NCBI RefSeq assembly: GCF_020080835.1
Contig: NC_058161.1
Coordinates: 6,612,001 to 6,676,000 of the forward strand
DNA from: Cotesia glomerata
Taxonomy: Eukaryota; Arthropoda; Insecta; Hymenoptera; Braconidae
Length of the DNA stretch: 64,000 nucleotides
Direction of reading: 5' to 3'
A program made the position numbers and the translations under genes. Below the pieces are notes generated by a model. It searched no databases and was not told the DNA's origin. It saw nothing but the letters and a program-made list of their open reading frames with translations. Below, piece after piece: positions 35,321-47,001 of the stretch (position 1 is the first letter of the stretch; each line of letters opens with the position of its first letter).

Positions 35321-36778
35321 ATGACAATCCGCTCCACTCCGTACGATGCGCTGGTAAATCAAAAAAGTATGAGTAACTCACAGGAAACAAACAAGAGTGG
35401 AAACGGGCTACATGCCCAAGAAGCAGCGATTGAAACGAGCGCTGAAATGAAGCGGTCACAAGCGTTGGAACGCCTAGAGAAACTGACCAGCGAGTTAAAT
35501 GTTTTCGTTCAGTCAAAGGTCAACATCCACAAGGAGATAAAAAACAAGACGACTAGTGTAGCGAACGCACTTCAACGTTTCAAAAAACTGGACGAAGAAT
35601 GGCGCTCATCATTACACCGCACCCCTTGTGCTACATCGGAGAGAAACAGTCAAGTGGTTGTTGAAGAAGCGATGAACACTGGAGCCGAAGGTGACGGAGA
35701 ATCAGTCGCTGAAGAAGAAGTGAAACTATCACAACGGCAGACTGAATCCTTTGACCAAGACGGCCGCAACCTGAGGAAGTTGAAAAGAAAAATTCGTTCT
35801 CCCGAAGACGGAGCTTTTCATACTCCCAAGAAGCTGAAAGACCTTGGACCTGGTCATCCCATCAAGAAGCAGGAAGTGGTTAAGGATCTTCCACAAAACT
35901 CTGGTGAACAGAACAAGAAGCCAGGCTGGGAAAAAGTGCAGTCCAGAAAGGACAAGAAGAAGGAGCGCAGGAAACTGCCCCCAGAAAAACCTCTGGTGCC
36001 TCCACCGAAGCCGAACCAGAAGCCAAGAAAAACAGCAATGAGACCGGAGGCACTTATTATCCGTCCAGCGAACAAAAATAAGTATTCTGAAATACTTACA
36101 CGGATCAAGGCGGACGTTCGCCCGGATCAGGTCCGCAACACAGTCGAGAAGATACGCAGGACCGCGACAGGGAACATTCTCATCACGCTGTCGAAAGGCA
36201 GTAGTGATAGAGGTAAAGACCTGCAGAAGACTATCGCGGGAATACTTAAGGAGGACGCAAATGTCATTAGTACAGGACCTGAAGAAGACCTGGAAATTCG
36301 CGATATTGACGATACTACAACTAAAGATGGTATTCTAACAGCTTTACAAGAGGCAGCTGGAAACGATTGTGGTATAACAGTAGAGGCCATTAAAATTCGT
36401 AAGGTCTTACGTAGCAGAACACAAATTGCGTCGGTGACTCTAGCAGCAACGGTAGCGCAGAAAGTGGTAGGAGAACATGGCAAGATTAGGATCGGCTGGA
36501 CCAATTGTCGTATTAGAACAGTACTAAGACCAGTCCGATGTTATAAATGCTGGCATTTTGGACACTGTGCGGTTCAGTGCACAAGTGAAGTCGACCGCTC
36601 CAAACTTTGCACTAAATGTGGAGAAGAGGGACACAAAATCGCCAAATGTAATAAGCCTGCTAAATGCGCAATGTGTGCGGATCAACCCGGTACAGAGAAT
36701 AACGCCCATCATGTCGGCACAAGCAGATGCCCAGTATACCAAGAGGCACTCAAGAAGATAACTGATAAACGAAAATGA
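35321..36778 (+). CDS. LINE ORF1, Gag-like nucleic-acid-binding protein with three zinc knuckles
   Basis: The 485-residue product starts at the first ATG of the frame (35,321); the frame is open 22 codons further upstream but without ATG. The N-terminal third is rich in Lys, Glu and Gln with a coiled-coil-like segment (ALERLEKLTSELNVFVQSK). The middle is very basic (KKERRKLPPEKP). The C-terminus has three knuckles: CYKCWHFGHCAVQC (about residues 407-420), CTKCGEEGHKIAKC (430-443) and CAMC...H...C (449-470). This is the typical ORF1 of R1-clade LINEs, which packages the element RNA. No stop or frameshift is present. The stop overlaps the ORF2 start as ATGA. Confidence 0.9.
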   Translation: MTIRSTPYDALVNQKSMSNSQETNKSGNGLHAQEAAIETSAEMKRSQALERLEKLTSELNVFVQSKVNIHKEIKNKTTSVANALQRFKKLDEEWRSSLHRTPCATSERNSQVVVEEAMNTGAEGDGESVAEEEVKLSQRQTESFDQDGRNLRKLKRKIRSPEDGAFHTPKKLKDLGPGHPIKKQEVVKDLPQNSGEQNKKPGWEKVQSRKDKKKERRKLPPEKPLVPPPKPNQKPRKTAMRPEALIIRPANKNKYSEILTRIKADVRPDQVRNTVEKIRRTATGNILITLSKGSSDRGKDLQKTIAGILKEDANVISTGPEEDLEIRDIDDTTTKDGILTALQEAAGNDCGITVEAIKIRKVLRSRTQIASVTLAATVAQKVVGEHGKIRIGWTNCRIRTVLRPVRCYKCWHFGHCAVQCTSEVDRSKLCTKCGEEGHKIAKCNKPAKCAMCADQPGTENNAHHVGTSRCPVYQEALKKITDKRK

Positions 36779-38226
36779 GAATACTGCAACTAAACATCAA
36801 CCACTGTGAGGCGGCACATGATTTGCTCATGCAGACAGTACGTGAACAGAAGCTTGACCTTGTGCTTATATCGGAACCGTATAAACACCTCGGCGGCCAA
36901 CCATGGGAAACTGACTGCACCACAGAAGCTGTCATATGGTCCTGTCGCATGCTCCCCTTCCAGAGTGTCGTTAACAATGGCAGCGCCGGCTTTGTAGCAG
37001 CATCGGTAGATGGCATCCGCTTTTACAGCTGCTACGCACCACCTAGCCTCACTATTGTTGAATTCATGGACTTTCTGGATCGACTGACGGAGGACGCGAA
37101 GCAGTACTACCCAGTGGCAATAGCTGGAGACTTCAACGCCTGGGCAGTGGAATGGGGCAGCAAACACACCAACGCTCGAGGTAAAGAACTACTGGAAGCT
37201 TTTTCTACGTTAGATGTAGTATTGTTAAACAGCGGCGATGCGCCGACGTACACTAAAGGAGACGCAAGTTATATTGTGGATCTTACTTATGTCAGCAGCA
37301 GCCTTATCAGAGGAAACTACGACTGGAAGGTAATGGAGATCTACACGGCCAGCGATCACAATGCGATTCTCTGGGAAGTATCAAAGGACCAGAATCCTAG
37401 AAGACCGGCTAAGAAACTTGACATCGTTGGGTGGAAGGTGAAATCCTTTGACCCAGGTGCTCTAGCAGCTGCCCTAAATAGTGAACCGCTTACTACTGGA
37501 TCTGCAGAAGAAATGACTAAGGACTTGATGAAGAGAGTGACCCAGGCTTGCGATACCTGCATGCCCCGTAAACGGGGCATGAACCAAAGACCTTCGGTGC
37601 ACTGGTGGAACGAACACATCAGCTTCCTACGGAAAGAGTGTCTCAAGAAAAGAAGAATATCTCAGCGTGGTTATCGGCGGCCTGACTCAGCGGAACTAGT
37701 CGCAGAATACAAGAAAGCTCGTCGACATTTAAACAAAGCCATCAAGGATAGCAAGAAGAACTGCTGGAAAGAGCTAATCAACGAGGTGGACAAAGACTTG
37801 TGGGGTAGACCTTACAAGGTAGTCATGGCACACCTGAAATATCAGCCAATGCCGTCTCCTACGTGTCCTCAACTCTTACAGAAGATCGTGACTGCGCTGT
37901 TTCCACGACAGCGCGTTTTCAACTATCTGTTGACACAGGACGAACTGAATGATATTCCACCTGTCACGAAAGAAGAACTGATGGAAGCTTGTAACCGCGT
38001 CGGGAATAATAAAGCACCGGGATTGGACGGAATCCCTAATATTGCCCTGAAAACATCTATTAAAGCAGCGCCAGCGTTATTCCTCGACGTCTACAACATC
38101 TGCTTGAAGGAAGGGATTTTTCCTCGGAAGTGGAAACAACAACGGCTGGTACTACTTCCTAAAGGGAAAAAGCCACCGAGGAAGCAGTGTGTGTCATTTC
38201 CGGAACTTTGCCGCTCAGAGTCCTAG
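36775..38226 (+). CDS. LINE ORF2, endonuclease intact, frame lost at an internal deletion
   Basis: Its ATG (36,775) overlaps the ORF1 stop by ATGA, an arrangement used for coupled termination and re-initiation in this clade. The apurinic endonuclease domain is complete: NIN near the start, the catalytic Glu in ISEPY (residue 34), GDFNAW (118-123) and SDHNA (193-197). A linker and the first reverse transcriptase block NKAPGLDGIPN follow. The frame then crosses a deletion junction just after LLPKGKKPP and ends in 16 out-of-frame residues. The product would be an endonuclease without polymerase, 483 residues against roughly 1,000 expected for a full ORF2. Confidence 0.88.
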   Translation: MRILQLNINHCEAAHDLLMQTVREQKLDLVLISEPYKHLGGQPWETDCTTEAVIWSCRMLPFQSVVNNGSAGFVAASVDGIRFYSCYAPPSLTIVEFMDFLDRLTEDAKQYYPVAIAGDFNAWAVEWGSKHTNARGKELLEAFSTLDVVLLNSGDAPTYTKGDASYIVDLTYVSSSLIRGNYDWKVMEIYTASDHNAILWEVSKDQNPRRPAKKLDIVGWKVKSFDPGALAAALNSEPLTTGSAEEMTKDLMKRVTQACDTCMPRKRGMNQRPSVHWWNEHISFLRKECLKKRRISQRGYRRPDSAELVAEYKKARRHLNKAIKDSKKNCWKELINEVDKDLWGRPYKVVMAHLKYQPMPSPTCPQLLQKIVTALFPRQRVFNYLLTQDELNDIPPVTKEELMEACNRVGNNKAPGLDGIPNIALKTSIKAAPALFLDVYNICLKEGIFPRKWKQQRLVLLPKGKKPPRKQCVSFPELCRSES

Positions 38227-38738
38227 CTGAGGAAAGACGGAACCTTTACCAACGAAAGAGGACAACTACACTAAGTGCCGAGGAACTCAGAGCTAAAGAA
38301 CGGCAGAACAGCATCGCACGATGGCAATCGCAGTGGGACGCCGCGACAACAGGGAGATGGACACTCCGTCTCATACCGAAGATCGACGTTTGGCTAAACC
38401 GAAGTCATGGCGAGGTCAATTACTATCTGACGCAGTTGTTGTCAGGACATGGATGTTTTCGGACGTATCTTCACTGCTTCAAGCATGATGATTCACCGGA
38501 GTGCCCGTCCTGCCCAGGAATCAATGAAGACGCGGAGCACGTTTTCTTTGAGTGCCAACGATTTTACCCACAGCGAAATGAGCTGGAGATGATCCTAAAG
38601 AAGAAAATCCAACCAGAGACAATAGTAGAAGCAATGTTGTCATCAAGAGCCTCCTGGAACGCCATCAGCACATTTGCAACAGAAGTCTTCATAGACTTGC
38701 GTTCCATCGAAAGAAGAAGAGCCAATGACAACGACTAG
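38181..38738 (+). pseudogene. LINE ORF2 remnant, C-terminal region after the deletion
   Basis: Downstream of the deletion the original frame resumes from EEAVCVISGTLPLRVLAEER and runs open to the natural stop, including the CPSCPG...H....C knuckle. It is out of frame with the upstream part and has no start codon of its own. Protein identity with the other copies is high. Confidence 0.85.
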
Positions 38739-38993
38739 AAGAAAGGTAAAATAACACCTTAGCTACCAGAAGAAAGAGCAGTAGCTAGATCCTCCCCTCA
38801 CGAAGTAATGCCTAACGGCGGTTTCCATGAGGGATTAGGGGAAAAAGGAAAAGGGGTTTAGGGTTTAGTGGGTAGGGGCGCTAGCGTCGAGTTTTAGTAT
38901 GACACTGCGTCGAGTCGCCACATATCCAGGCCAAACAACTATGCCTAGAATCCGTAAAAAGGATTACCCCCCCCCCCTTAAAACAAAAAAAAA

Positions 38994-39192
38994 CACACAC
39001 ACACACACACACACACACATACGTACATACGTACATACATACAGACATAGTGACACCCTCGCGGGAATAGTCAGGAAAGCTTCCTAGGACCTCAAAACGT
39101 CGAGATCTGATGAAAACTCGATTTTCGAAAAACGGGGTAAAACCAATAACTTCCCGATTTTTGAAAATTTTCAATTTTCTTAGCGGGAAGTT
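38994..39192 (+). mobile_element. (AC)n and right end of the AACTTCCCGC element after LINE copy 3
   Basis: (AC)n passes into ACAT/ACGT variants, then the right-end sequence ending GCGGGAAGTT at 39,183-39,192. Several bases differ from the almost complete element upstream of the LINE, so this is not a simple duplication of that copy. Confidence 0.8.
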
Positions 39193-42100
39193 AAGAACGG
39201 TTTTAAAAACTGATTTAAATGAAGAAACAAATCACTGAACTTATACCTTTTATTTTGAGTTGAAAAAAAACTAAACAATATTTTAAAGTATCAAAAAATA
39301 GATATAAAATACTTTTCATTTTGTTTTAAATTAGGAAAAAATGATAATGTTTATAGTGATGGTTAAAAAGATGCAAATAAACCTGAGTGAAAATTTTAAG
39401 TGCAAAAATTACACAAAGTACGAAGTTTAATTTATTAATTATAAAAAAAAGGAATCAGGTAAAAAAAAATCAGGCAAAAACATAACTTTGATTGTATATT
39501 TTAATTCTTAATGACGGAGTTGATATTTTTCTTTGACAAATTGTTTTCAATGTTTTTCAAAAAATTTTTTAAAAAAAAAAAGTTCTGTAGAGTTTATTGT
39601 ATCATTCATTTGTTAAATAAAATTTTAATATGAGATTGACATTCACACCAGTTAGATTTAAAATTTTATTTTTAAAAAATGTTATTCTAATAAATAAAAA
39701 ATGAGTTTTTAACGAAATAAAAGTTTTTTATTAAATATTAAATTTTCAAATGAGTATTTTTAAAATTAATTAAATTCTTTTTTAATCAATCGAAAAATAA
39801 TAATGTTTCCAATTAAAATAATAAAAGAAATTTTGTAACGCGCGTATCTAAATTACAAAATAGGTTTCTATAATTGAACTAAATACCATCTGAAAGGTCT
39901 CGACTTTAATTTATACTTTTTAGTTATTTCAAATGATTTTTAAACAATATTTAATTAATTATAATTTTAAGTTTTTGAAATTTAAAATAATTTCTTCGCC
40001 TCTCAAATTTGTACTGTTGCATTTTTTATTAAAATTTTAATAATCGTTTTTATGTTTGCGATATAATTCCCAACATTTATTTTAAAAGTATCCTCATTAT
40101 TTGTATTGCAATCAAAATTTTAAAACAATCTTCGACCCAATTATTTCAATCATAATTCTCAATTCCCAGTAATACAATTAAGTCTGCATATTGCTAGTAA
40201 CTATTAAATAATAATTACATCCGAAATTGTATATTTTCGGATCACAATGCTCGAGTAATAAATTACCAAAAATTTACTTCAGTATTTATAAATAACCCGT
40301 AATTAATACGAAATTGATAGCATTTCCTTTGATATCAAATAAAAAAATTTTTAATTACAACAAAGAATTAAACCATACGCCATTCCAGCAAATCCAGCAA
40401 CTACGTGATGTGAGTTTCATGGGATCACTACTGCATATATTGGTACACAACACACAACATATAATCGCTGGAACAAAGGGATTTAACATGAAATCCACAA
40501 TCTGATTAAGTCCATTTACTGCTGTCTTTGTCAAATTCAATAATTAACGCGTTCTCAATATTTGCGTCAAGCCTAATTGCTAACGCACTAATTGTTTTGT
40601 TCAATTAAAGTTAAGTTTATAAATATTATTTTTTTTTCTATCAAATGTCAAAGAACATGAAGAGAAAGGAAAGATTAAAACAAGCAAAAGTAGTAAAATC
40701 CAATTGATATGGATTATATAAACTTATTCGTTTTTCTATCTAACGAATACGGATTTATTGAGTCTGCTGATAATGCGAATGTCAGTGAGCATTAAGGTTT
40801 TACTACTTTCTAGGCGTGTCGTAAAGTTTAGTAACTACTGCCACTCACAAGCACCTATTTTAGCCATATTTTGCCTTTGAGCTAACTTTTACCCTCATCT
40901 TTATTTTACTTTTTTTTTTTCCATTTTATTTCTGTATAAACCACATCTGTGTCCCCTTTTCCTCTACAATATATCATTGATTATCATTGATAGATCAAGT
41001 TAATCGTATAGCTAGGATTTTATTTTTCTACCACTGAATAAATAACAGTCTATCAAGACGTCAAGAACCTACTTTATAATAAATTGCCTACCGAAATATA
41101 TATATATGCCTTAATATACATATTTATATGTACGCGTATATATTTTTAAACCAATATTTTTAGTTTATAAAAAATTGAACATCATTAACCATCACTGTCT
41201 TGAAAATCGATACTGAAATTCACCCATGAATTTATCTGGATTCTTCTGGGTACTCGTAAGCCCCGACAATGTTTTTCCTCTCAATAAAATTTTTCACATT
41301 AAATTTTACTTGTAAAAATATTATTTTCAAATTTTGAGATCATCATTGTCAATAGGAAGAAATTGTATAAATCATTTTTTGTAAGAAAATTTCATTTTCG
41401 TCGAAAAAAAAGCTTCTAATAAATTTTTTTTGTATCTCCGAATTTTTAAAGAAAATTTTTATTCAAAATCAAAAGTCCAAATAATTGATAATTATAAACA
41501 CGATGTCTAATTACAACTTGGAAACTGAGAAAGTTTAAACTACTAATTTGTGTCAAGTTGTGCATGTAAAATTTTAGAATCTATATTATATGTTTATATA
41601 GTGTGCGTATATTCTCAATAATTATGTAATACATATAATATTTGTTATTATCTATGAGCGCTTATTTAAACACAACATTATAAGCTCTATGTAGAAAATT
41701 AGTTTCAAACTCTCATATAGTGTGGATACATATTAATCATTCTCGGTTAAATAGAAACCATTGATATTAACGCTATAATATTAATCGTTAATTAGTCGAA
41801 CCATACAAGCGTAAAGATAAAATAAGCTAAATAATATAATATTTTCAAAACCTAATAATATTTCATCTATTGTTTATTCAATTAATAGTGCTTAAATTCT
41901 TCAATAAAATAATAGATTAAAAAAAAAAGATTTTATAATAAAACTAAAGCAAAGTTGTAAATAAAAAACCTAAATTTAAATAAAATATCGAATAATAAAG
42001 TTATCTGTCATTTAAATTTGTTATTATATTCAAATGAATGAATGAATGAATGAACGATTGAATAACTCGTTCAATTTAAATTCATGTCACGCAATGAAAG

Positions 42101-44730
42101 AATAAAAAACACAAATTTATCAAAACTCGTGCATGGTTAAAAATTAAATTATCAACATAATAATTTTTCACACCAATTATTGGCTTTTTCATTTTGTGAT
42201 TCTCATTTAGCTACTACTGTACATAAGTAAAAAGTTTAAATGAGAGAAAAAATTTTATTCTTGTAATAATAGAGTTTAAATTTTATATTCTGTACAATCA
42301 ATAAAGTGTTTATTTATCAATTATTCATATGGTTTCGTAACGAATTACCCACGGACAAAAAAATCATAAGTATTGGATGAGTTTTTGGTTTGTTTGATAA
42401 TGAATTTTTGTTTCTCATGAATAATAAATTCCTAAAAAAATGTTTTTCTTTTTAAACTAATAGTAGTGATTGTTTTTAATATTTTTATTATTATTTTAAC
42501 TTTCACACTTGTGAGGAAGAAAATTACAGAAAAAATTACAGTTTACATCGTAATTCAGGATTAAACACTTATTGTTATCTTCACAATGATTTATTTAAAA
42601 AATTTATGGTTTTTGTTATATATTTAACAATGATATCATTTCAATTTCAATTTATGAAGTTTTCTATGAATTAAATATCTTTTAAAATATTACCATGTTA
42701 CCTGGTAAGCTTTTCAACATGAGAGAAAATGACTCTATACGAGTGCTATGTATAAGTGAGAAATGAAAGGTGTACAGTTTAAAGCTCTATTACCAGATCA
42801 ACTACTACAGGAGAAAAACTATACAAGTATAAAAAAATGCTGTCAGATTATACTGTTTTTTTAGATACATGATCTTTTTTAGTAAATTATTCAAATGCCT
42901 AAAAGTACACATAAGCAAATTTATTAAATAAAAAAAAATAAAGCAAAAACCGACGTTGGTTTGTTTTTTAAAAAATTTTTTGTTGTTTCATAGGGGAAGT
43001 AATTTATTAAAAGGCCAATTTAAATAAAAAAGTTTAATTTAGATAACGGAAACTTCAAATATTTGGTCTGTGTGTTGAATAATTTAACAACTGACAATTT
43101 CAAACTGTTTTCCCTCTGCATAAATAATTTTTTCAAATTCATTTTAAGTGACTTAATAATTTTGATCTTAAATAAACATTTCAGGTGTTGAAAAATAAAT
43201 GATATTCTTTTAGATTAAAAAAATAATTGAAAAAATGCTTTTTAATTTTTGTGATTTTTTTTCTACTTGTTATAGTACTATTAATGTCGCATAAAAAATT
43301 ACTTTTAATAATATGAAGGATTTTATGACATATCATACAGGTTTTCATTCATAATTAGCAATATTTTAATATCATCTACAATGCATCTCGAAATGTTAAT
43401 TAATGTCTGTTTAATCATTCGAAACAAAACAATTTCGGAGTAATGTGAACTAGCGGTCAGAAGCTAATGAGTTTTGTCTCTAGGGAAGAAATGTATTTGT
43501 TTCTGCTCACGACATTTTCATTTTTGACTTCATTTCCGTTCTAACAAAGTCACGTTTGTTTATTGTAAGCCTCAAAATAACTAACCAAGTTTTCAAGTTA
43601 AATATTTACTTCCACTCTAAATTATCTTGTTTCAACTATTTACAAACACTAAAACTTTAGGTTCAATACAATCCAAGTGATATAAAAAAATTTAGTATGT
43701 GTCACAGGTTAATATACGATTTAAAACTGTGGGTCATTTCAGCCCTTGGTTTGGTCGGTCAATCAACACTCACCCTCGGCAAAAAACGTCTTGTTTCATC
43801 CCTCGCTGCCCAATAAAATATTAAATAAAACAACAAACTTTTTTAAACTTTTACACTAATTATACAATGATTATTAGATGTCAAAAAAAAAACATATATA
43901 TATAAAATATATATATATATATATATATTGGAACTTTTTTCACCCCTAATACATGACACATGAAACAAGCTAGAGGGTCGAGTCAAGGGAAATAAAAATA
44001 AAAGAATTTTTAAGAACGATAACAGAGAGGACTTGTCTCATTAAAATTTAACGTTCCAATTGAAAAATAGAATTGACTTTGGACATTTACGATATCTTGT
44101 AGATCTAGATGCATCACGAATCAATATTCACATTTACACATGCTTATAAATATGACATTAAAAGTAATTTATTTATCTTATCATTTGCCTTGAAAAATAA
44201 AGTATATTTTTTTCCCTCTGGAAACTGCATTAGACAAAAGTAAAGATAAATCTAATCTTGTGATTGGTATGTATATTACATACATAAGTAAGCACGTCCA
44301 TCAATGTACTTTGACGGTACGTGAGAGAAAGACATGAAAAGAATCTTCTTCTATAGTTCTTTTAGGGGTAGTAGTAGTATTTATAGAGTTGTATATAATA
44401 TATGATGTATAGTGATAAAACTCCAAGCTTTTTGAGTTGTTCAATGGACTTAAGAAAAATTGCATCCTTCATATCAACCTTCCGACTTTTCAACGCCTCT
44501 TGACTTTTATACACCTTCGTACTTCCACTTTCATGCATATATCTACACATATGATAATACTTATATGTATTTATGCATCACACATATGTCCATGCATTTT
44601 TCATTTCATTATTATTACATTTTTTTTGTTTTTAAAATGAAAAAGATACCTAAAAGATGATAAAAAATACTGTTCAAAATAATGTAATGTAATTTAATTT
44701 ATTGAGAGAGGCAGTAGAACTGTTTCCTTA
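39193..44730. other. AT-rich non-coding stretch, no gene seen
   Basis: No open frame, RNA gene or strong repeat could be supported across these 5.5 kb. Small (TA)n runs occur near 41,100 and 43,905. This is the 3' side of the NPF receptor gene, so some of it may be its 3' untranslated region. Confidence 0.5.
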
Positions 44731-44920
<190 letters not shown>

Positions 44921-44958
44921 GGAAACTTACGTGGAATTAGGATGATAAATTTAGAATT

Positions 44959-46964
44959 CTATAAACGTACATCTTCAACATCCGTAAATTCATTGATAAT
45001 ACGTTCATTGGGTTGAAATGGTGACGCTGGTCTTGATTCAAGTTGTATACTCTCTTCAGTAACATTAGGATTGAATTTAGATGCCAAACTGTTCAATAAA
45101 TTCTCTTGTATAGCGTCGTTGCCATTACAGAGTCTTTCACTTCTGTAAGGTTCTGTTGTCCCAGACATAAAATTTGTTGTTGAGAATCTTGAAATACAGG
45201 GCAATACCTAAGTAGACAAAATTCAATACCGCTAATTAGACGAGTGGTTCATTAGGTAGTTGTAATTATATATATATATTAGGGTGGGCCAAAAAAAACT
45301 TTTAATTTTTTTTTTTTTTAGCTACTACAAAAATATCGTCCAAGATGACGAAAAAAAAATTCTGGTAAAGTTTTAGCCCTTAATATTAATATTAAGAGGT
45401 GACTCATTGTGATTTTTAATTTCCCATTTAAATAACATGAGAATTTTTATTGTTTTTTGTTTGGATTTTTGATGCACTCGAACGAATAAATTTCTCGTAA
45501 AAATCAATACATATTCTTGTAGGAAATTTAACGATCTACAAAAAAGGTGAGATATGATTTTTTGCTAAATTTACTCGTTTAAAAGTTATTCGAGGTTAAA
45601 GTCCAACCTCAAATAGTTGAGGATAACCTATACAATTTCTTATACTCTATCACAAAATAATGACTCAAAAACATAAAATATCTCAGTTTTCGTAACTCTT
45701 ATCGAGTGTTTTTTGATGAAACAATCAAATTTTTACAAAATATCGATAATCGTAAGAAAAATCGATATTTTTATACTAAATTAAAAAAAAATTAACTCGG
45801 AACTGTACTTTAGCTGAGTAATGACTTGAAAAAATTAATCATTCCCTGAAAAATTAATAAGTGCTTTATTTGCACTTGACTATTAGGTGATGTAAAATGT
45901 TAAGAATCATGTTTCAATAGTTTTTCAATTGTAATAAAACTGTTTACTTTATAATTTGCCATTTTTTTATTCCAAAATGAAACTAAATTTTTTTTGTTAC
46001 AGTTGGGAAATTTTTGCCTGTGATTTTTAACTACTTGCAATAAATTTTGCAACTGTTCTTCATTTTTGGTCAGACATTTGATATACTCTTCTATTAATGC
46101 AACTCCTATTTCTGCTATTGATTTACCTACTGATTTCATGAACAAAAATGTTGAATTCTGGACACAGGATGAGAGCTATCAAGAGAATTATTAAAACGTC
46201 ATTAAAACGTCTCAGCGTTATCAATGGTGTAGCTGAGAGGGTAGTTGCATTAATAGACGAGTATAATAAATGTCTGACCAAAAATAAAGAACAGTTGCAA
46301 AAATTTCCCAATTGTAAAAAAAAAAAATTAGGAAAACGGTTGACCCTGAAGGCCATCCCTGCAACTTCCCGCCAATTCTATACCTAAGGCTTGAAATTAC
46401 ACTTATGACGTCTTGAGCTCTCCGAGCTCAAAAAAATAGCTTTTGTATGCTTTTGAGCTCTTCAAGCTCAAAAGTTTGATAGGAGTTTGATAAAACACTA
46501 TTTTTTGAATTTTCAAATCGCAATAACTTTTGAATGAATGAACCGATTATTACGCGGTTGGTGGCATTCGACGCAGTTTTTTAAGCTTCATGAAGAATCT
46601 TCAAGTTCAAATTGGTAGAACAAAAAACTTCGGAGTAATTCCAAAAAAACACTTTTTTCGGTTTTCTTTCGTCAACGATAACTCACGAACGAATTAACCG
46701 ATTTTGACCGGACTGGTGGCGATCGACGTGGTTTTTTGATGTTAAGAGCTGATTAGTTTTTTGAATTGATCGGTAAAGCCGTTTAAAAGTTATTCCAAAG
46801 AAACCACTTTTGAAAAAAATTTTTTTTTTAGTTTTTTTGCGATTTCTCAAAATCTACTGGTCTGAATTGGTACAAATTGTATTCAAAATCTAAGTTTGGT
46901 CAAGCCCTTTTGAATGACACCAACCGCAATTAAATCGGCCCAGCCGTTCAAAAGTTATGAGAGG

Positions 46965-47001
<37 letters not shown>

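Larger units (their letters stand above)
34805..38993 (+). mobile_element. LINE copy 3, 5'-complete but internally deleted
   Basis: It contains a 5' UTR of about 515 bases, ORF1, an overlapping ORF2, a 3' UTR and a short A-rich tail at 38,981-38,993 before (AC)n. A 20-base segment (TCTCGGGGCAGAAGAGATAC) is repeated in tandem at the very 5' end (34,805-34,844). About 1,015 bases of reverse transcriptase coding are missing near 38,180 relative to the other two copies. The ORF1/ORF2 design, apurinic-type endonuclease and C-terminal knuckle place it near the R1 clade. Confidence 0.88.

Noticed and set aside
34640..39192. The two right ends around LINE copy 3 as one long target-site duplication
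   Set aside because: They differ at several bases and each matches a different subgroup of copies, so they are not a fresh duplication.
45900..46145. A host gene encoding the EEYIKCLTKNEEQLQ peptide
   Set aside because: It is repeated in inverted form in the other foldback arm and contains stop codons around it, so it is part of the mobile element.
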